Positions 24,305-33,673 of a DNA stretch of 64,000 nt are shown one piece after another. The stretch covers positions 1,116,001 through 1,180,000 of the forward strand of contig NZ_BTFW01000001.1 in assembly GCF_033242265.1 (NCBI RefSeq), given 5' to 3'. Every line of letters begins with the position of its first letter. The stretch's first letter is position 1. The stretch is from Novosphingobium sp. IK01. Its GTDB lineage: Bacteria; Pseudomonadota; Alphaproteobacteria; Sphingomonadales; Sphingomonadaceae. The notes under the pieces were generated by a model. The model searched no databases, had not been told where the DNA came from, and saw nothing but the letters and a program-made list of their open reading frames with translations. A program made the position numbers and the translations under genes.

Positions 24305-26248
24305 ATGCTCTCGCTGTTTCGTAAATTGATCCATTCCCGCATCGGCGCGCTGTGTGCGCTGGTGTTCATCGGGCTTCTCGCGCTGGCTTTCGTCGGCGCC
24401 GACGTGACGGGCTCGCGCCTTGGCAGTTCTTCGAGCGACGATGACGTCGCCAAGGTCGGCCATACGAGCGTGACAGCGAGCGAGCTTGGCAAGATCGTCA
24501 CCGCAGCGCTCGAACGCGAGCGGCAGAACACCCCCACGCTGACCATGAAGCAATTCCTGGCGCAGGGCGTTCTCGACGATGCCCTGTCGGGCCTTGCCGA
24601 CCGCGCCGCCATGCAGGAATGGGCCAAGGCCCACGGCATGGGCACGAGCGACCGCCTCGTCGACAGCGAAATCGCCAAGCAGACGGCCTTCCAGGGCCCT
24701 GACGGCAAGTTCAGCGATTCCGTCTATCGCGCCTTCCTTGCCCAGCGCGGGCTGACCGACGCAACCGTGCGCACCGATCTGGCCCAAAGCCTGATCGCGC
24801 GCCAGTTGCTCTCGCCGGTCGCCGTGGGCGCCGCCCTGCCCGGTTCGGCGGTCAGCCGCTATGCCGCGATGCTCAAGGAAAAGCGGGATGGCGAAATCGC
24901 CTTCCTGCCCAGCCTGCTGTTTGCGCCCAAGGACAAGCCGACCGACGCGGTTCTGGCCACGTTCTACAAGGCCAATGCGGCCCGCTACCTCCAGCCCGAG
25001 CGCCGCACGATCCGCTATGCCGTGATCGACGAGGCCTCGCTCAAGGATGCGGCCACCCCCAGCGAGGCCGAGATCGCCGCCCGCTACAAGCTCAACGCCG
25101 CCACGTATGCCCCGAGCGAGACCCGCACGCTGACCCAGGTCGTCGTGCTCAGCGAGGCCGACGCCAAGGCGCTGGCCGCGCAAGTGGCCGCCGGAACCCC
25201 GATCGAGGCCGCCGCCCGCGCCAAGGGTCTGGCTGCCAGCAAGCTCGCCGACCTCACCCGCGACAAGCTCGCCGCCCAGGCCTCGCCCGCCGTGGCCGAC
25301 TCGGTCTTCGCCGCTGCGCAGGGCAAGGTCGCCACGCCCGCCCGGAGCGGCCTTGGCTGGCATGTCGTGCGCGTCGACGTGATCACCCACAAGCCGGGCA
25401 AGACCCTTGACCAGGCCCGTGGTGAGATCGTCGCCACCCTTTCCACCGAAAAGCGCCATGCCGCGCTGCTCGACCTGTCGAGCCGGATCGAGGACGAATT
25501 CGAAAACCACACCGGCCTTGCCGATGTCGCCAAGGCCCAGGGCCTGACGCTTGCGACCACCGCGCCGCTGACCTCGGATGGCAGCGTGTTCGGCAAGACC
25601 GGCGAGAAAGCTCCCGCCGACGTGCTGGCCCTCGTCCAGAACGCCTTTGCCGTCGAACGCGAGGGCGAAGGCCAGATCGCGCCGCTCGCCGATGGCAAGC
25701 GCATCGCGATCTACGAGGTGGCGCAGATCATCCCGGCCTCGCCCGCCCCGTTCGATCAGGTCAAGGACGCTCTCGTCCGCGACTATGCAACCGAACAGGG
25801 TGCCGCCAAGGCCAAGGACGCGCAAGCCAGGGTTCTGGCCGCCATGGCCAAGGGCGCCTCGCTCCCCGACGCGCTCAAGGGCCTCGGCGTGGCGGTTCCC
25901 CCGGCCCAGCCGATCAGCATCAGCCGCGAACAGCTCGCCGCCATGCAGCAGTCGGGCCGTCAGATTCCCCCGCCGCTCGTCCTGCTCTTCGCCATGGCCA
26001 AGAACACCGCCAAGCCGATCGAAGCCCCCAACAAGGCCGGTTTCTACATCGTCTCGCTCAAGTCGGTGACCCCCGGCACGATCCCGGCTGGCGATCCGTT
26101 CCTGACCCAGGCCGGAACCGAGCTGGGCCAGTCGGCCGGGCGTGAACTGGCCGAGGAACTGCGCAGCGCCATCCGCAAGGAAGTGGGCGTCACCCGCAAC
26201 GAAACCGCCATCCGCGCGCTCCGCGCCCGTCTGGCAGGCGGCCAGTAA
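24305..26248 (+). CDS. PpiD/SurA-like periplasmic peptidyl-prolyl isomerase
   Basis: Membrane-anchored folding factor of 647 residues. A short cytoplasmic N-terminus and one transmembrane helix (about residues 13-32, IGALCALVFIGLLALAF) are followed by a SurA_N-type chaperone region and a parvulin (PPIC) region (about residues 250-370, with LGWHVVRVDVI), then a second chaperone-like part. This is the PpiD arrangement: assistance of newly exported proteins at the Sec translocon. The ATG at 24305 fits the family. It precedes trpE by 61 bp, with a hairpin in the gap, an order recurrent in sphingomonads from memory. Confidence 0.9.
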   Translation: MLSLFRKLIHSRIGALCALVFIGLLALAFVGADVTGSRLGSSSSDDDVAKVGHTSVTASELGKIVTAALERERQNTPTLTMKQFLAQGVLDDALSGLADRAAMQEWAKAHGMGTSDRLVDSEIAKQTAFQGPDGKFSDSVYRAFLAQRGLTDATVRTDLAQSLIARQLLSPVAVGAALPGSAVSRYAAMLKEKRDGEIAFLPSLLFAPKDKPTDAVLATFYKANAARYLQPERRTIRYAVIDEASLKDAATPSEAEIAARYKLNAATYAPSETRTLTQVVVLSEADAKALAAQVAAGTPIEAAARAKGLAASKLADLTRDKLAAQASPAVADSVFAAAQGKVATPARSGLGWHVVRVDVITHKPGKTLDQARGEIVATLSTEKRHAALLDLSSRIEDEFENHTGLADVAKAQGLTLATTAPLTSDGSVFGKTGEKAPADVLALVQNAFAVEREGEGQIAPLADGKRIAIYEVAQIIPASPAPFDQVKDALVRDYATEQGAAKAKDAQARVLAAMAKGASLPDALKGLGVAVPPAQPISISREQLAAMQQSGRQIPPPLVLLFAMAKNTAKPIEAPNKAGFYIVSLKSVTPGTIPAGDPFLTQAGTELGQSAGRELAEELRSAIRKEVGVTRNETAIRALRARLAGGQ

Positions 26249-26268
26249 GGCCCAAAAGACCAAAGACC

Positions 26269-26292
26269 GGACGCCCCGGCAACGGGGCGTCC
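26269..26292 (+). terminator. Hairpin between ppiD and trpE
   Basis: A perfect 9-bp stem GGACGCCCC / GGGGCGTCC with a GGCAAC loop. No T-run follows, and there is no Trp-rich leader peptide, so classical attenuation is not supported; it may be a weak terminator or an mRNA 3'-end stabiliser. Confidence 0.55.
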
Positions 26293-26309
26293 CCAACACA
26301 AGCAGGCCC

Positions 26310-27872
26310 ATGACCACCACTCTCTCGCGTTCCGCGCCGCAAGCTGGCGCCCAGCCCGAAAACAGCAGTGCCGCCCGCGCGGCACTGGCCGCCGGAAAGC
26401 CGGCGCTGGTCTGGCGCAAGCTGATTGCCGACAGCGAGACCCCGATCAGCGCCGCACGCAAGCTGATCGTGCCCGAACGCGGCGATTTCCTGCTGGAATC
26501 GGTGCAGGGTGGCGAAGTGCGGGGCCGCTACAGCCTGCTCGGGCTCGACCCCGATCTGGTCTTCCGCGCGACCGGCCCCAAGGCCGAGATCAACCCGGTC
26601 TGGCAGACCGACCGCGAGGCCTTCGCTCCGCGCGAAGGCGACAGCCTCGTCGAACTGCGCGCGCTCGTCGAACGCTGCCGGATCGACGTTCCCGAAGGGC
26701 TTCCGCCCACGCTGGCCTGTCTCGTGGGCTATTTCGGCTATGAGACCATCGGCCTTGTCGAAACGCTCCCGCGCGCGCCGCAAAGCCCGCTGGTCCTGCC
26801 CGACATGCTGTTCGTGCGCCCGACCGTGGTGCTGGTGTTCGACCGCCTGAGCGACGAACTGACCGCCGTCGCGCCTGTCTGGGCTGATGGCCCCTGCTCT
26901 GATGGCAGCGACCCGCAGGCCCTGATCGATGCCGCCGCCGAGCGGATCGACGCCGCGCTCGCGCGCCTCCATGGCCCCGCCCCTGCCGATCCGCGCCTGC
27001 CCGAAGCCATCGAGCTTGCCCGCGAGCCGCAGATGGCGCCGGGCCTCTACGCGCAGATCGTTTCGCGCGCCAAGGACTACATCACGGCGGGCGACATCTT
27101 TCAGGTCGTGCTTGCCCAGCGCTTCACCGCGCCGTTTCCCCTCCCGCCCATCGCGCTCTACCGCGCGCTGCGCCGGATCAACCCCTCGCCCTTCCTGTTC
27201 TTCCTCGACATGCCCGGCTTCGCGCTCACCGGCTCCAGCCCGGAAATCCTCGTGCGCATCCGCAACGGCGAAGTGACCATCCGGCCCATCGCCGGCACCC
27301 GCCCGCGCGGCGCCACGCCGCAGGAAGACCGCGCCAACGAGGAAAGCCTGCTGGCCGACCCCAAGGAACGCGCCGAGCACCTGATGCTGCTCGACCTCGG
27401 GCGCAACGACGTGGGCCGCGTGGCCGCCGCCGGGACGGTCAAGGTCACCGAGAGCTACACGATCGAACGCTACAGCCATGTCATGCACATCGTCTCGAAC
27501 GTCGTCGGCAAGCTCGACACCGCGCGGGCCGACAGCGTGGACGCGCTCTTCGCCGGGTTCCCGGCAGGCACCGTGAGCGGCGCGCCCAAAGTGCGCGCCT
27601 GCCAGATCATCGCCGAACTGGAGCCCGAAACGCGCGGCGCCTATGCGGGCGGCGTGGGCTATTTCGCGCCCGACGGTTCGGTCGACAGTTGCATCGTGCT
27701 GCGCACGGCGGTCGTCAAGGATGGTGTCATGCACGTCCAGGCGGGCGCTGGCATCGTCGCCGACAGCGACCCGGATGCCGAACAGCGCGAATGCGAACAC
27801 AAGTCCGGTGCCCTTTTCGCCGCCGCGCGCGAAGCGATCCGCGTCGCCGCCGAGCCGCAGTTCGGACAGTAA
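26310..27872 (+). CDS. trpE: Anthranilate synthase component I
   Basis: Aminase subunit (520 residues) that makes anthranilate from chorismate and ammonia supplied by TrpG. Feedback-site motif LLESVQGGEVRGRYSLLGLD at the N-terminus, then the chorismate-binding domain with SPEILVR, IAGTRPRGATPQEDRANE and LDLGRNDVGRV. The ATG at 26310 was chosen on family length; the frame is open upstream into ppiD. It is followed by trpG with a 9-bp gap, starting the trpEGDC run. Confidence 0.97.
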   Translation: MTTTLSRSAPQAGAQPENSSAARAALAAGKPALVWRKLIADSETPISAARKLIVPERGDFLLESVQGGEVRGRYSLLGLDPDLVFRATGPKAEINPVWQTDREAFAPREGDSLVELRALVERCRIDVPEGLPPTLACLVGYFGYETIGLVETLPRAPQSPLVLPDMLFVRPTVVLVFDRLSDELTAVAPVWADGPCSDGSDPQALIDAAAERIDAALARLHGPAPADPRLPEAIELAREPQMAPGLYAQIVSRAKDYITAGDIFQVVLAQRFTAPFPLPPIALYRALRRINPSPFLFFLDMPGFALTGSSPEILVRIRNGEVTIRPIAGTRPRGATPQEDRANEESLLADPKERAEHLMLLDLGRNDVGRVAAAGTVKVTESYTIERYSHVMHIVSNVVGKLDTARADSVDALFAGFPAGTVSGAPKVRACQIIAELEPETRGAYAGGVGYFAPDGSVDSCIVLRTAVVKDGVMHVQAGAGIVADSDPDAEQRECEHKSGALFAAAREAIRVAAEPQFGQ

Positions 27873-27881
27873 GGCAAGGTT

Positions 27882-28466
27882 ATGATCCTCGTCATCGACA
27901 ACTACGACAGCTTCACCTGGAACCTCGTCCACTATCTGATGGAACTGGGGGCCGAAGTGAAAGTGGTGCGCAACGACGCGCTCACCGCCGCCGATGCGCT
28001 CGCCTCGGGCGCAAAGGGCTTCCTCCTCTCGCCCGGCCCTTGCACCCCCAACGAAGCGGGGATCAGCCTCGACCTCGTGGGCGCGGCGGCGCAGGCCCAG
28101 GTGCCGCTGCTCGGCGTGTGCCTCGGCCACCAGTCGATCGGCCAGTACTTTGGCGGCAAGGTCGTGCGCGGCGGGCTGATGCACGGCAAGGTCTCGCCGG
28201 TCACCCACGACGGCACGGGCCTGTTCGCCGGGCTCCCCTCGCCGTTCATGGCCACGCGCTATCACTCGCTGATCGTCGAGGACGTGCCCGAATGCCTCGT
28301 CGTCAACGCCCGTTCCGATGACGGCCACACGATGGGCTTCCGCCATGCCAGCCTGCCGATCCACGGCGTGCAGTTCCACCCGGAAAGCATCGCGACCGAA
28401 CATGGCCATGCCATGATCGCCAATTTCCTCGCGATCTGCGGGATCAGGGCCAAGCTCCCGGCATGA
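27882..28466 (+). CDS. trpG: Anthranilate synthase component II (glutamine amidotransferase)
   Basis: Class I glutaminase of 194 residues that feeds ammonia to TrpE. Nucleophile in [11 protein letters not shown] (Cys about 84), catalytic His/Glu in [13 protein letters not shown]. The same protein often doubles as PabA in bacteria with one copy. The ATG at 27882 gives the family start [19 protein letters not shown]. Its stop overlaps the trpD start (ATGA), indicating coupling. Confidence 0.97.
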   Translation: MILVIDNYDSFTWNLVHYLMELGAEVKVVRNDALTAADALASGAKGFLLSPGPCTPNEAGISLDLVGAAAQAQVPLLGVCLGHQSIGQYFGGKVVRGGLMHGKVSPVTHDGTGLFAGLPSPFMATRYHSLIVEDVPECLVVNARSDDGHTMGFRHASLPIHGVQFHPESIATEHGHAMIANFLAICGIRAKLPA

Positions 28467-29458
28467 GCGCACTGCCCGCCATCACGGCAACCCCGCTCGA
28501 CGAGGAGACTGCGCTCGCCGCCTTCGGCGCCATTCTCGATGGCGACGTGGCCGACGAAGACACCGCTGCCTTCCTCGTCGCCCTGTCCGACCGGGGCGAA
28601 AGCGCGAGCGAAATCGCGGGCGCGGCGCGCGCCATGCGCGAGCGGATGATCGCCATCGAGGCCCCGGCCAACGCCATCGACGTGTGCGGCACGGGCGGCG
28701 ACGGGCACCACACGCTCAATGTCTCGACCGCCGTCAGCCTCGTGGTCGCCGCCTGCAACGTGCCGGTGGCCAAGCACGGCAACCGCGCGGCCAGCTCCAA
28801 GGCGGGCGCGGCCGATACGCTCGAAGCCCTCGGTCTCAACCTCGACCGCGCGGCGCAGACCGCCGAGCAGACCCTGGCTGACCTGGGCATCTGCTTCCTC
28901 TTTGCCGCGCAGCACCACCCGGCGATGGGGCGGATCATGCCGATCCGCCGCGCCATCGGTCGGCGCACGATCTTCAACCTGATGGGGCCGCTGGCCAATC
29001 CGGCGCGCGTGCGCCACCAGCTCGTGGGCATCGCACGGCCCGCTTATGTGCCGATCTATGCGCAGGCCATCGAGCGCCTGGGCACCGACCGCTCGTTCGT
29101 GATCTCGGGCGACGAAGGCCTCGACGAACTGAGCCTTGCGGGCGGCAACGAACTGGCCGACGTGACCGGCCACACCATCGCGCTGCGCCGTGTCTCGGCC
29201 AGCGAGGCCGGCCTGCCCACAGCCCCCGTCAGCGCGCTGCGCGGCGGGGACGCGGCCTACAACGCCGCCGCGCTCAAGGCCCTGCTCGATGGCGAACCGG
29301 GCCCCTATCGCGACGCCGTGCTGTTCAACGCCGCGGCCGCGCTGATGGTGGCGGGCGAAGTGACCGACTGGCACGAAGGCGTCGAGGAAGCCGCCGAAGC
29401 GATCGACAAGGGCCTCGCCTATGGCCTGCTGCGCTGCTGGATCGACGCCCTCGCCTAA
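28463..29458 (+). CDS. trpD: Anthranilate phosphoribosyltransferase
   Basis: Enzyme of 331 residues that attaches the ribosyl phosphate of PRPP to anthranilate. The PRPP-binding motif [17 protein letters not shown] and [20 protein letters not shown] are conserved. The ATG at 28463 overlaps the trpG stop by 4 bp. It is the third gene of the trp run, followed by trpC after 40 bp. Confidence 0.97.
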   Translation: MSALPAITATPLDEETALAAFGAILDGDVADEDTAAFLVALSDRGESASEIAGAARAMRERMIAIEAPANAIDVCGTGGDGHHTLNVSTAVSLVVAACNVPVAKHGNRAASSKAGAADTLEALGLNLDRAAQTAEQTLADLGICFLFAAQHHPAMGRIMPIRRAIGRRTIFNLMGPLANPARVRHQLVGIARPAYVPIYAQAIERLGTDRSFVISGDEGLDELSLAGGNELADVTGHTIALRRVSASEAGLPTAPVSALRGGDAAYNAAALKALLDGEPGPYRDAVLFNAAAALMVAGEVTDWHEGVEEAAEAIDKGLAYGLLRCWIDALA

Positions 29459-29498
29459 ACCCGTCCATTTCCCGCATTCCCGATCAGGCCGACCGCTC

Positions 29499-30287
29499 AT
29501 GACCGACAAGCTCACCGAAATCTGCGCCACCAAGCGCAAGGAAGTCGCCGCCCGCAAGCCGCTCGCCTCGCTCGCCGATCTGGCCGCACGCGCCGCGTGC
29601 GCCACGCCGCCGCGCGGCTTCGAGGCCGCCTTGCGCGCGCGCGCCGCCAATGGCTTTGCGCTGATCGCCGAGATCAAGAAGGCCAGCCCCTCCAAAGGCC
29701 TGATCCGCGAAGATTTTCACCCTGCCGATCATGCCCGCGCCTATGAGGCGGGGGGCGCGGCCTGCCTTTCGGTGCTGACCGACGCGCCCTATTTCCAGGG
29801 GCACGAGGACTTCCTCGTCGCCGCCCGCGCGGCCTGTGCCCTGCCCGTCCTGCGCAAGGACTTCATGGTCGATCCCTGGCAGGTCGCCGAGGCCCGTGCG
29901 ATCGGGGCCGACGCGATCCTGATCATCGTGGCCGCGCTTGAAGACGCGCAGATGGCCGAGATCGAGGCCGCCGCGCGCGAGGCGGGCATGGATGTCCTCG
30001 TCGAGGTTCACAACGAGGCCGAAATGGAACGCGCCGCGCGCCTGCGCTCGCGCCTGATCGGCGTCAACAACCGCGACCTCAAGCGCTTCGTGACCGACAT
30101 CGCCACGACCGAACGCCTCGCCCCGCTCGCCCCGGAAGGCACGCTGCTGGTTGCCGAAAGCGGCATCAACACCCATGCCGACCTCGTGCGCCTTTCGGCG
30201 TGCGGCGCGCGCACGTTCCTCGTGGGCGAAAGCCTGATGCGCCACGCCGACGTAACTGCCGCCACGCGCACCCTCCTCGAAGGCTGA
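29499..30287 (+). CDS. trpC: Indole-3-glycerol phosphate synthase
   Basis: TIM-barrel synthase (262 residues). Catalytic lysines and glutamates appear in [25 protein letters not shown] and VEVHNEAEM, and the phosphate site in GVNNRDL and VAESGI. The ATG at 29499 gives the family start [13 protein letters not shown]; upstream codons belong to the frame but not the family. trpF, trpB and trpA are not in the window, so the pathway is split between loci. Confidence 0.97.
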   Translation: MTDKLTEICATKRKEVAARKPLASLADLAARAACATPPRGFEAALRARAANGFALIAEIKKASPSKGLIREDFHPADHARAYEAGGAACLSVLTDAPYFQGHEDFLVAARAACALPVLRKDFMVDPWQVAEARAIGADAILIIVAALEDAQMAEIEAAAREAGMDVLVEVHNEAEMERAARLRSRLIGVNNRDLKRFVTDIATTERLAPLAPEGTLLVAESGINTHADLVRLSACGARTFLVGESLMRHADVTAATRTLLEG

Positions 30288-30291
30288 CCCC

Positions 30292-30735
30292 GTGGCCGCC
30301 GCGAACCGGCCCTGCAAGCTGTGGTTCGACGGTGGCTGCCGCCCCAATCCGGGCCGGATGGAACACGCTGTCGTCACGCGCGGGCAGACCTGGTTCACGC
30401 CCGACGCCGGAGAGGGCGATTGCAACCGCGCCGAATGGCTCGCCCTCTTGGCCGCGCTCGCGCTGGCCGCGCGAATGGGTGAAACCGATGTGATCCTCTG
30501 CGGCGATTCGGCCTGCGTGATCGACCAGATCGAGGGCCGCACCGCGCCGCTCTCTGCCCATGCCGATTGCCTCGCGGCCTATCGGAACGCCATCGTTCCA
30601 TTTTCGCGCGTGCGCCTGCGCCATGTGGGGCGCGCGCAAAATCTCGCCGGAATTGCGCTGGAACGCCTGCGCGCGGGTCTTCCCACGCCGCAGCCACTTG
30701 CACCGGCCATCCAGTCTGGCATGAGCGAGCGATGA
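30292..30735 (+). CDS. RNase H-like protein
   Basis: RNase HI-fold protein of 147 residues, GTG start at 30292, 4 bp after trpC. Three of the four usual metal-binding acidic residues can be placed: Asp13 in [11 protein letters not shown], Glu48 in [10 protein letters not shown] and Asp72 in LCGDSACV. The fourth, normally Asp in a NxxAD-type motif near the C-terminus, is replaced: the sequence reads [13 protein letters not shown]. The enzyme may therefore have reduced or altered activity. It overlaps moaC (ATGA) and sits between trp and molybdenum cofactor genes without an obvious link to either. Confidence 0.75.
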   Translation: MAAANRPCKLWFDGGCRPNPGRMEHAVVTRGQTWFTPDAGEGDCNRAEWLALLAALALAARMGETDVILCGDSACVIDQIEGRTAPLSAHADCLAAYRNAIVPFSRVRLRHVGRAQNLAGIALERLRAGLPTPQPLAPAIQSGMSER

Positions 30736-31205
30736 GCGACCTGACCCATCTCGATGCCCGTGGCCATGCACGCATGGTCGACGTGGGCGCCAAGGCCCAG
30801 ACCCGGCGCGTGGCCGTCGCGCGCGGGTTGATCCGCATGTCCGCCCCCGCGCTCGCCGCCATCCGCGACGGCACCGTGCCCAAGGGCGATGTTCTGGCCA
30901 CCGCGCGCATCGCCGGGATCATGGCCGCCAAGAAGACCGGCGACCTGATCCCGCTATGCCATCCGCTCGCGCTCGACGCGGTGACAATCGATTTCGAACT
31001 GACCGGCCATGGCGTCGAATGCACCGCTACCGCCTCGCTCACCGCGCGCACGGGCGTGGAAATGGAAGCGATGACCGCCGTGAGCGTGGCCCTCCTGACG
31101 ATCTACGACATGGCCAAGGCCGTCGACAAGGGCATGATCATCGAGGCCGTCCGCCTGATCGCCAAGCGCGGCGGCAAGTCGGGCGACTGGACCTGCCCCG
31201 AGTGA
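30732..31205 (+). CDS. moaC: Cyclic pyranopterin monophosphate synthase MoaC
   Basis: Molybdenum cofactor enzyme (157 residues) that, after MoaA, forms cyclic pyranopterin monophosphate. Conserved motifs [18 protein letters not shown] and [20 protein letters not shown] with MAKAVDKGM. The ATG at 30732 overlaps the stop of the RNase H-like gene. moeA follows 10 bp later. Confidence 0.97.
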   Translation: MSDLTHLDARGHARMVDVGAKAQTRRVAVARGLIRMSAPALAAIRDGTVPKGDVLATARIAGIMAAKKTGDLIPLCHPLALDAVTIDFELTGHGVECTATASLTARTGVEMEAMTAVSVALLTIYDMAKAVDKGMIIEAVRLIAKRGGKSGDWTCPE

Positions 31206-31215
31206 GACATTTCCC

Positions 31216-32460
31216 GTGACCAATCCCGTTCCCCAGGGGCGCCCGCGCAAGCCCCCGCTCGCGCTTGAAGAGGCGCAGGCCCGCCTGATCGCGCTCGCCC
31301 CGCGCGTGGCCATCGAACACATCGCCAGCGCCGAATGCCTCGGCCACTATCTGGCAGGCCCCCTGCTGGCCGAGCGTACCCAGCCCGCCACCGCCCTTTC
31401 GGCGATGGACGGCTATGCCCTGCGTCAGGCCGACATGCCCGGCCCGTGGGAAGTCGTGGGCGAAAGCGCCGCCGGGCATCCGTTCACCGGTACGGTCGGG
31501 CCGGGTGAGGCCGTCCGCATCAGCACCGGCGCGGCCCTGCCTGCCGGGGCCGACATGGTCCTGCTTCAGGAAGACACGGCTCGCCACGGCGATCAGGTGG
31601 CCTTCACCGGAACCCCGCCAGACCCGCTCGGGCGCCATATCCGCCCCTCGGGCATGGACTTTGCCACCAGCCATCCCCTGCTCGAATCCGGCACCCGCCT
31701 GGGGCCCGCCCAGATCGCGCTGGCCATCGCCGCAGGTCACTCCCACCTGCCCGTCCACCGTCCCCTTACCGTCGCGGTGATCGACAGCGGCGACGAACTG
31801 GCCGCCCCCGGCCACCCGCTGCTCCCCCACCAGATCCCGGCCAGCAATGGCCCGATGCTGGCGGCCATGGCATCGAGCCTGCCGGTCAAGGTCACCCGTA
31901 TCGGCCCCGTGCCCGACCGCCTCGATGCACTGGCCAGCGCGCTCGACACCGCGCGCGAGGCCGACATCGTGGTAACCAGCGGCGGCGCCTCGGTCGGCGA
32001 TCACGACCTCGTGCGCCCCGCCCTCGAAGCCATTGGCGCCAGCCTCGATTTCTGGCGGGTTGGGATCAAGCCGGGCAAGCCGATCCTCGTCGGACGCCGC
32101 CCGCGCGAGCACCAGTCGCAAGTGATCCTCGGCCTTCCGGGCAATCCGGCCTCGGCCTTCGTGACCGCACACCTGTTCCTGCTGCCGCTGCTGCGCGCCA
32201 CGCTGGGCGCCGCCCACCCCCTGCCCCGCCCGCTGATGGTGCCGCTGGGCGAAGCCATGCCTGCAGGGGGCAGCCGCACCGAATTTTTGCGCGGACAATG
32301 GGATGGCCGCAAGGTCATGCTCGACCCGTTGCAGGATTCGGGCGCACTCTCGCCCATCGCACGGGCCAATTGCCTCGTGCGCCGCGAAGCGCGCGCGCCA
32401 ATGCAGCCAGAAGCGAGTGAAGTGCCGATCTATCTGCTCGATTGTGGCGGATTTGCTTGA
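31216..32460 (+). CDS. moeA: Molybdopterin molybdenumtransferase MoeA
   Basis: Enzyme of 414 residues that inserts molybdate into adenylated molybdopterin. Seen: SAMDGYALR and GEAVRISTGAALPAGADMVL in the N-terminal half, VVTSGGASVGDHD in the MoaB-like domain and GLPGNPASAFV. The GTG start at 31216 leaves a 10-bp gap to moaC. moaA, moaE and mogA are not in the window. Confidence 0.96.
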   Translation: MTNPVPQGRPRKPPLALEEAQARLIALAPRVAIEHIASAECLGHYLAGPLLAERTQPATALSAMDGYALRQADMPGPWEVVGESAAGHPFTGTVGPGEAVRISTGAALPAGADMVLLQEDTARHGDQVAFTGTPPDPLGRHIRPSGMDFATSHPLLESGTRLGPAQIALAIAAGHSHLPVHRPLTVAVIDSGDELAAPGHPLLPHQIPASNGPMLAAMASSLPVKVTRIGPVPDRLDALASALDTAREADIVVTSGGASVGDHDLVRPALEAIGASLDFWRVGIKPGKPILVGRRPREHQSQVILGLPGNPASAFVTAHLFLLPLLRATLGAAHPLPRPLMVPLGEAMPAGGSRTEFLRGQWDGRKVMLDPLQDSGALSPIARANCLVRREARAPMQPEASEVPIYLLDCGGFA

Positions 32461-32484
32461 CGGGTTCGGTTTGGTTGCTTATTC

Positions 32485-32499
32485 GTTCCGCATTCGTTC
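32485..32499 (+). promoter_or_regulatory. SOS box (LexA operator) of lexA
   Basis: GTTC-CGCATTC-GTTC, an exact match to the alphaproteobacterial LexA box GTTC-N7-GTTC, 19 bp upstream of the lexA start. It implies autoregulation of lexA. Confidence 0.9.
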
Positions 32500-32517
32500 G
32501 CCAAAGGAGACTTGCGG

Positions 32518-33198
32518 ATGCTTACGCGCAAGCAGCACGAACTGCTCTCGTTCATTCAGACGCGGCTTGATGCGTCCGGCATCTCCCCCTCGTTCGAGGA
32601 AATGAAGGAGGCGCTCGACCTCAAGTCGAAATCAGGCGTCCACCGCCTGATCTCCGCGCTGGAAGAACGCGGCTTCATCCGCCGCCTGCCCAACCGCGCC
32701 CGCGCCCTCGAAGTGATCCGCGAGCCCGAGAGCCTGGCCACCAAGGCACCGTCGCGTGCCCGCGCCACGAGTGCCGCCCCGGCAAGCACGCCCCCGCTGC
32801 GCAAGCCCGCCAACGACGTGGTCGAAATCCCGCTTCATGGCCGGATCGCCGCAGGCATGCCGATCGAGGCGATCGAGGGCAGCGCCATGCTTCCCGTGCC
32901 TGCCGCCCTGCTCGGCTCGGGCGAACATTATGCGCTCGAAGTTTCAGGCGATTCGATGGTCGACGCCGGCATTCTCGATGGCGATGTCGCGCTTGTGCGC
33001 CGCACCAATGTCGCCCGCGATGGCGAGATCGTGGTTGCCCTCATCCATGGCGAGGAAGCCACGCTCAAGTATTTGCGCCACGAACGCGGCCGCATCCGCC
33101 TCGACCCGGCCAATGCCGCCTACGAACCGCAATTCTACGCCGAAAGCGAGATCGAGGTACAGGGCAAGCTCGCCGGTCTCCTGCGCCGCTACCACTGA
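32518..33198 (+). CDS. lexA: LexA, SOS response repressor
   Basis: Self-cleaving repressor of 226 residues. The winged-helix DNA-binding part begins [20 protein letters not shown]; the cleavage site is Ala112-Gly113 in [10 protein letters not shown]; the catalytic dyad is Ser146 (SGDSMVDAG) and Lys184 (ATLKYL). The ATG at 32518 follows AAAGGAGACTTGCGG; a TTG two codons upstream is less likely. The promoter region has an exact SOS box. The addA/addB genes in this window show no such box that I could find. Confidence 0.97.
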   Translation: MLTRKQHELLSFIQTRLDASGISPSFEEMKEALDLKSKSGVHRLISALEERGFIRRLPNRARALEVIREPESLATKAPSRARATSAAPASTPPLRKPANDVVEIPLHGRIAAGMPIEAIEGSAMLPVPAALLGSGEHYALEVSGDSMVDAGILDGDVALVRRTNVARDGEIVVALIHGEEATLKYLRHERGRIRLDPANAAYEPQFYAESEIEVQGKLAGLLRRYH

Positions 33199-33210
33199 GC
33201 GAAACCGGTT

Positions 33211-33255
33211 GCAGGGGGCTGGCAGTCGCCTCAGAAGACCCTGCCAGCCCCCTGC
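33211..33255 (+). terminator. Hairpin terminator of lexA
   Basis: A perfect 15-bp inverted repeat (GCAGGGGGCTGGCAG and its complement) with a 15-nt loop, starting 12 bp after the lexA stop. The tail TTCCTTCGTTT is moderately T-rich. Confidence 0.75.
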
Positions 33256-33285
33256 ACTTCCTTCGTTTCAAAGGTGCTTTTTGCC

Positions 33286-33624
33286 ATGACGACCACGCTC
33301 CTGTTCGGCCCCTCGTTCAAGGATAATCTCGCCCGGCTTCCCGCCATCGACGGCGTGGCCCGGATCGACCTGTTCGACGCCAATGGCACACTTGCAGGCA
33401 GCATTGCCAACCAGCCGGGCCAGCAGGGCTCGCTCGCGGTCTACCAGTATCTGAAGACGCGCTTTGCCACGCTCGACGCGCAGGCTGCCGAACTCGGCCT
33501 CGAAATCTTTGCCGAACATACCCCCGGCGCGCGCACCACGCCCGGCGCCCACCCCAATATCGACCGCCTGATCGCGATTGCCGGGGGCGCCCCGGCCCTG
33601 TCGCTGGAAATCATCCCCGCCTGA
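33286..33624 (+). CDS. Small conserved protein, DUF2322-like
   Basis: Protein of 112 residues with no catalytic motif that I recognise. FKDNLARLPAIDGVARIDLF, GSLAVYQYLKTRF and GAHPNIDRLIAIAGG resemble from memory the DUF2322 family of short proteobacterial proteins. No signal peptide or transmembrane segment. It stands between lexA and cysS with hairpins on both sides, so it is probably a single-gene transcript. The ATG at 33286 was chosen over an upstream GTG in frame. Confidence 0.7.
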   Translation: MTTTLLFGPSFKDNLARLPAIDGVARIDLFDANGTLAGSIANQPGQQGSLAVYQYLKTRFATLDAQAAELGLEIFAEHTPGARTTPGAHPNIDRLIAIAGGAPALSLEIIPA

Positions 33625-33630
33625 AGGGAG

Positions 33631-33666
33631 CAGGTCCCGTATCCGCGTCAGGCGGCACGGGACCTG
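33631..33666. terminator. Bidirectional hairpin between the DUF2322-like gene and cysS
   Basis: Arms CAGGTCCCGT and ACGGGACCTG (10 bp, perfect) with a 16-nt loop, placed between two convergent genes. Confidence 0.7.
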
Positions 33667-33673
33667 ACCATGC

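Noticed and set aside
26249-26309. Trp attenuator before trpE
   Set aside because: There is a hairpin, but no leader peptide with consecutive Trp codons and no alternative pairing arms or T-run.
24131-26461. Long antisense open frame across ppiD
   Set aside because: Same cause: it mirrors the ppiD coding frame, is Gly/Ala/Arg-rich and shows no family motif.
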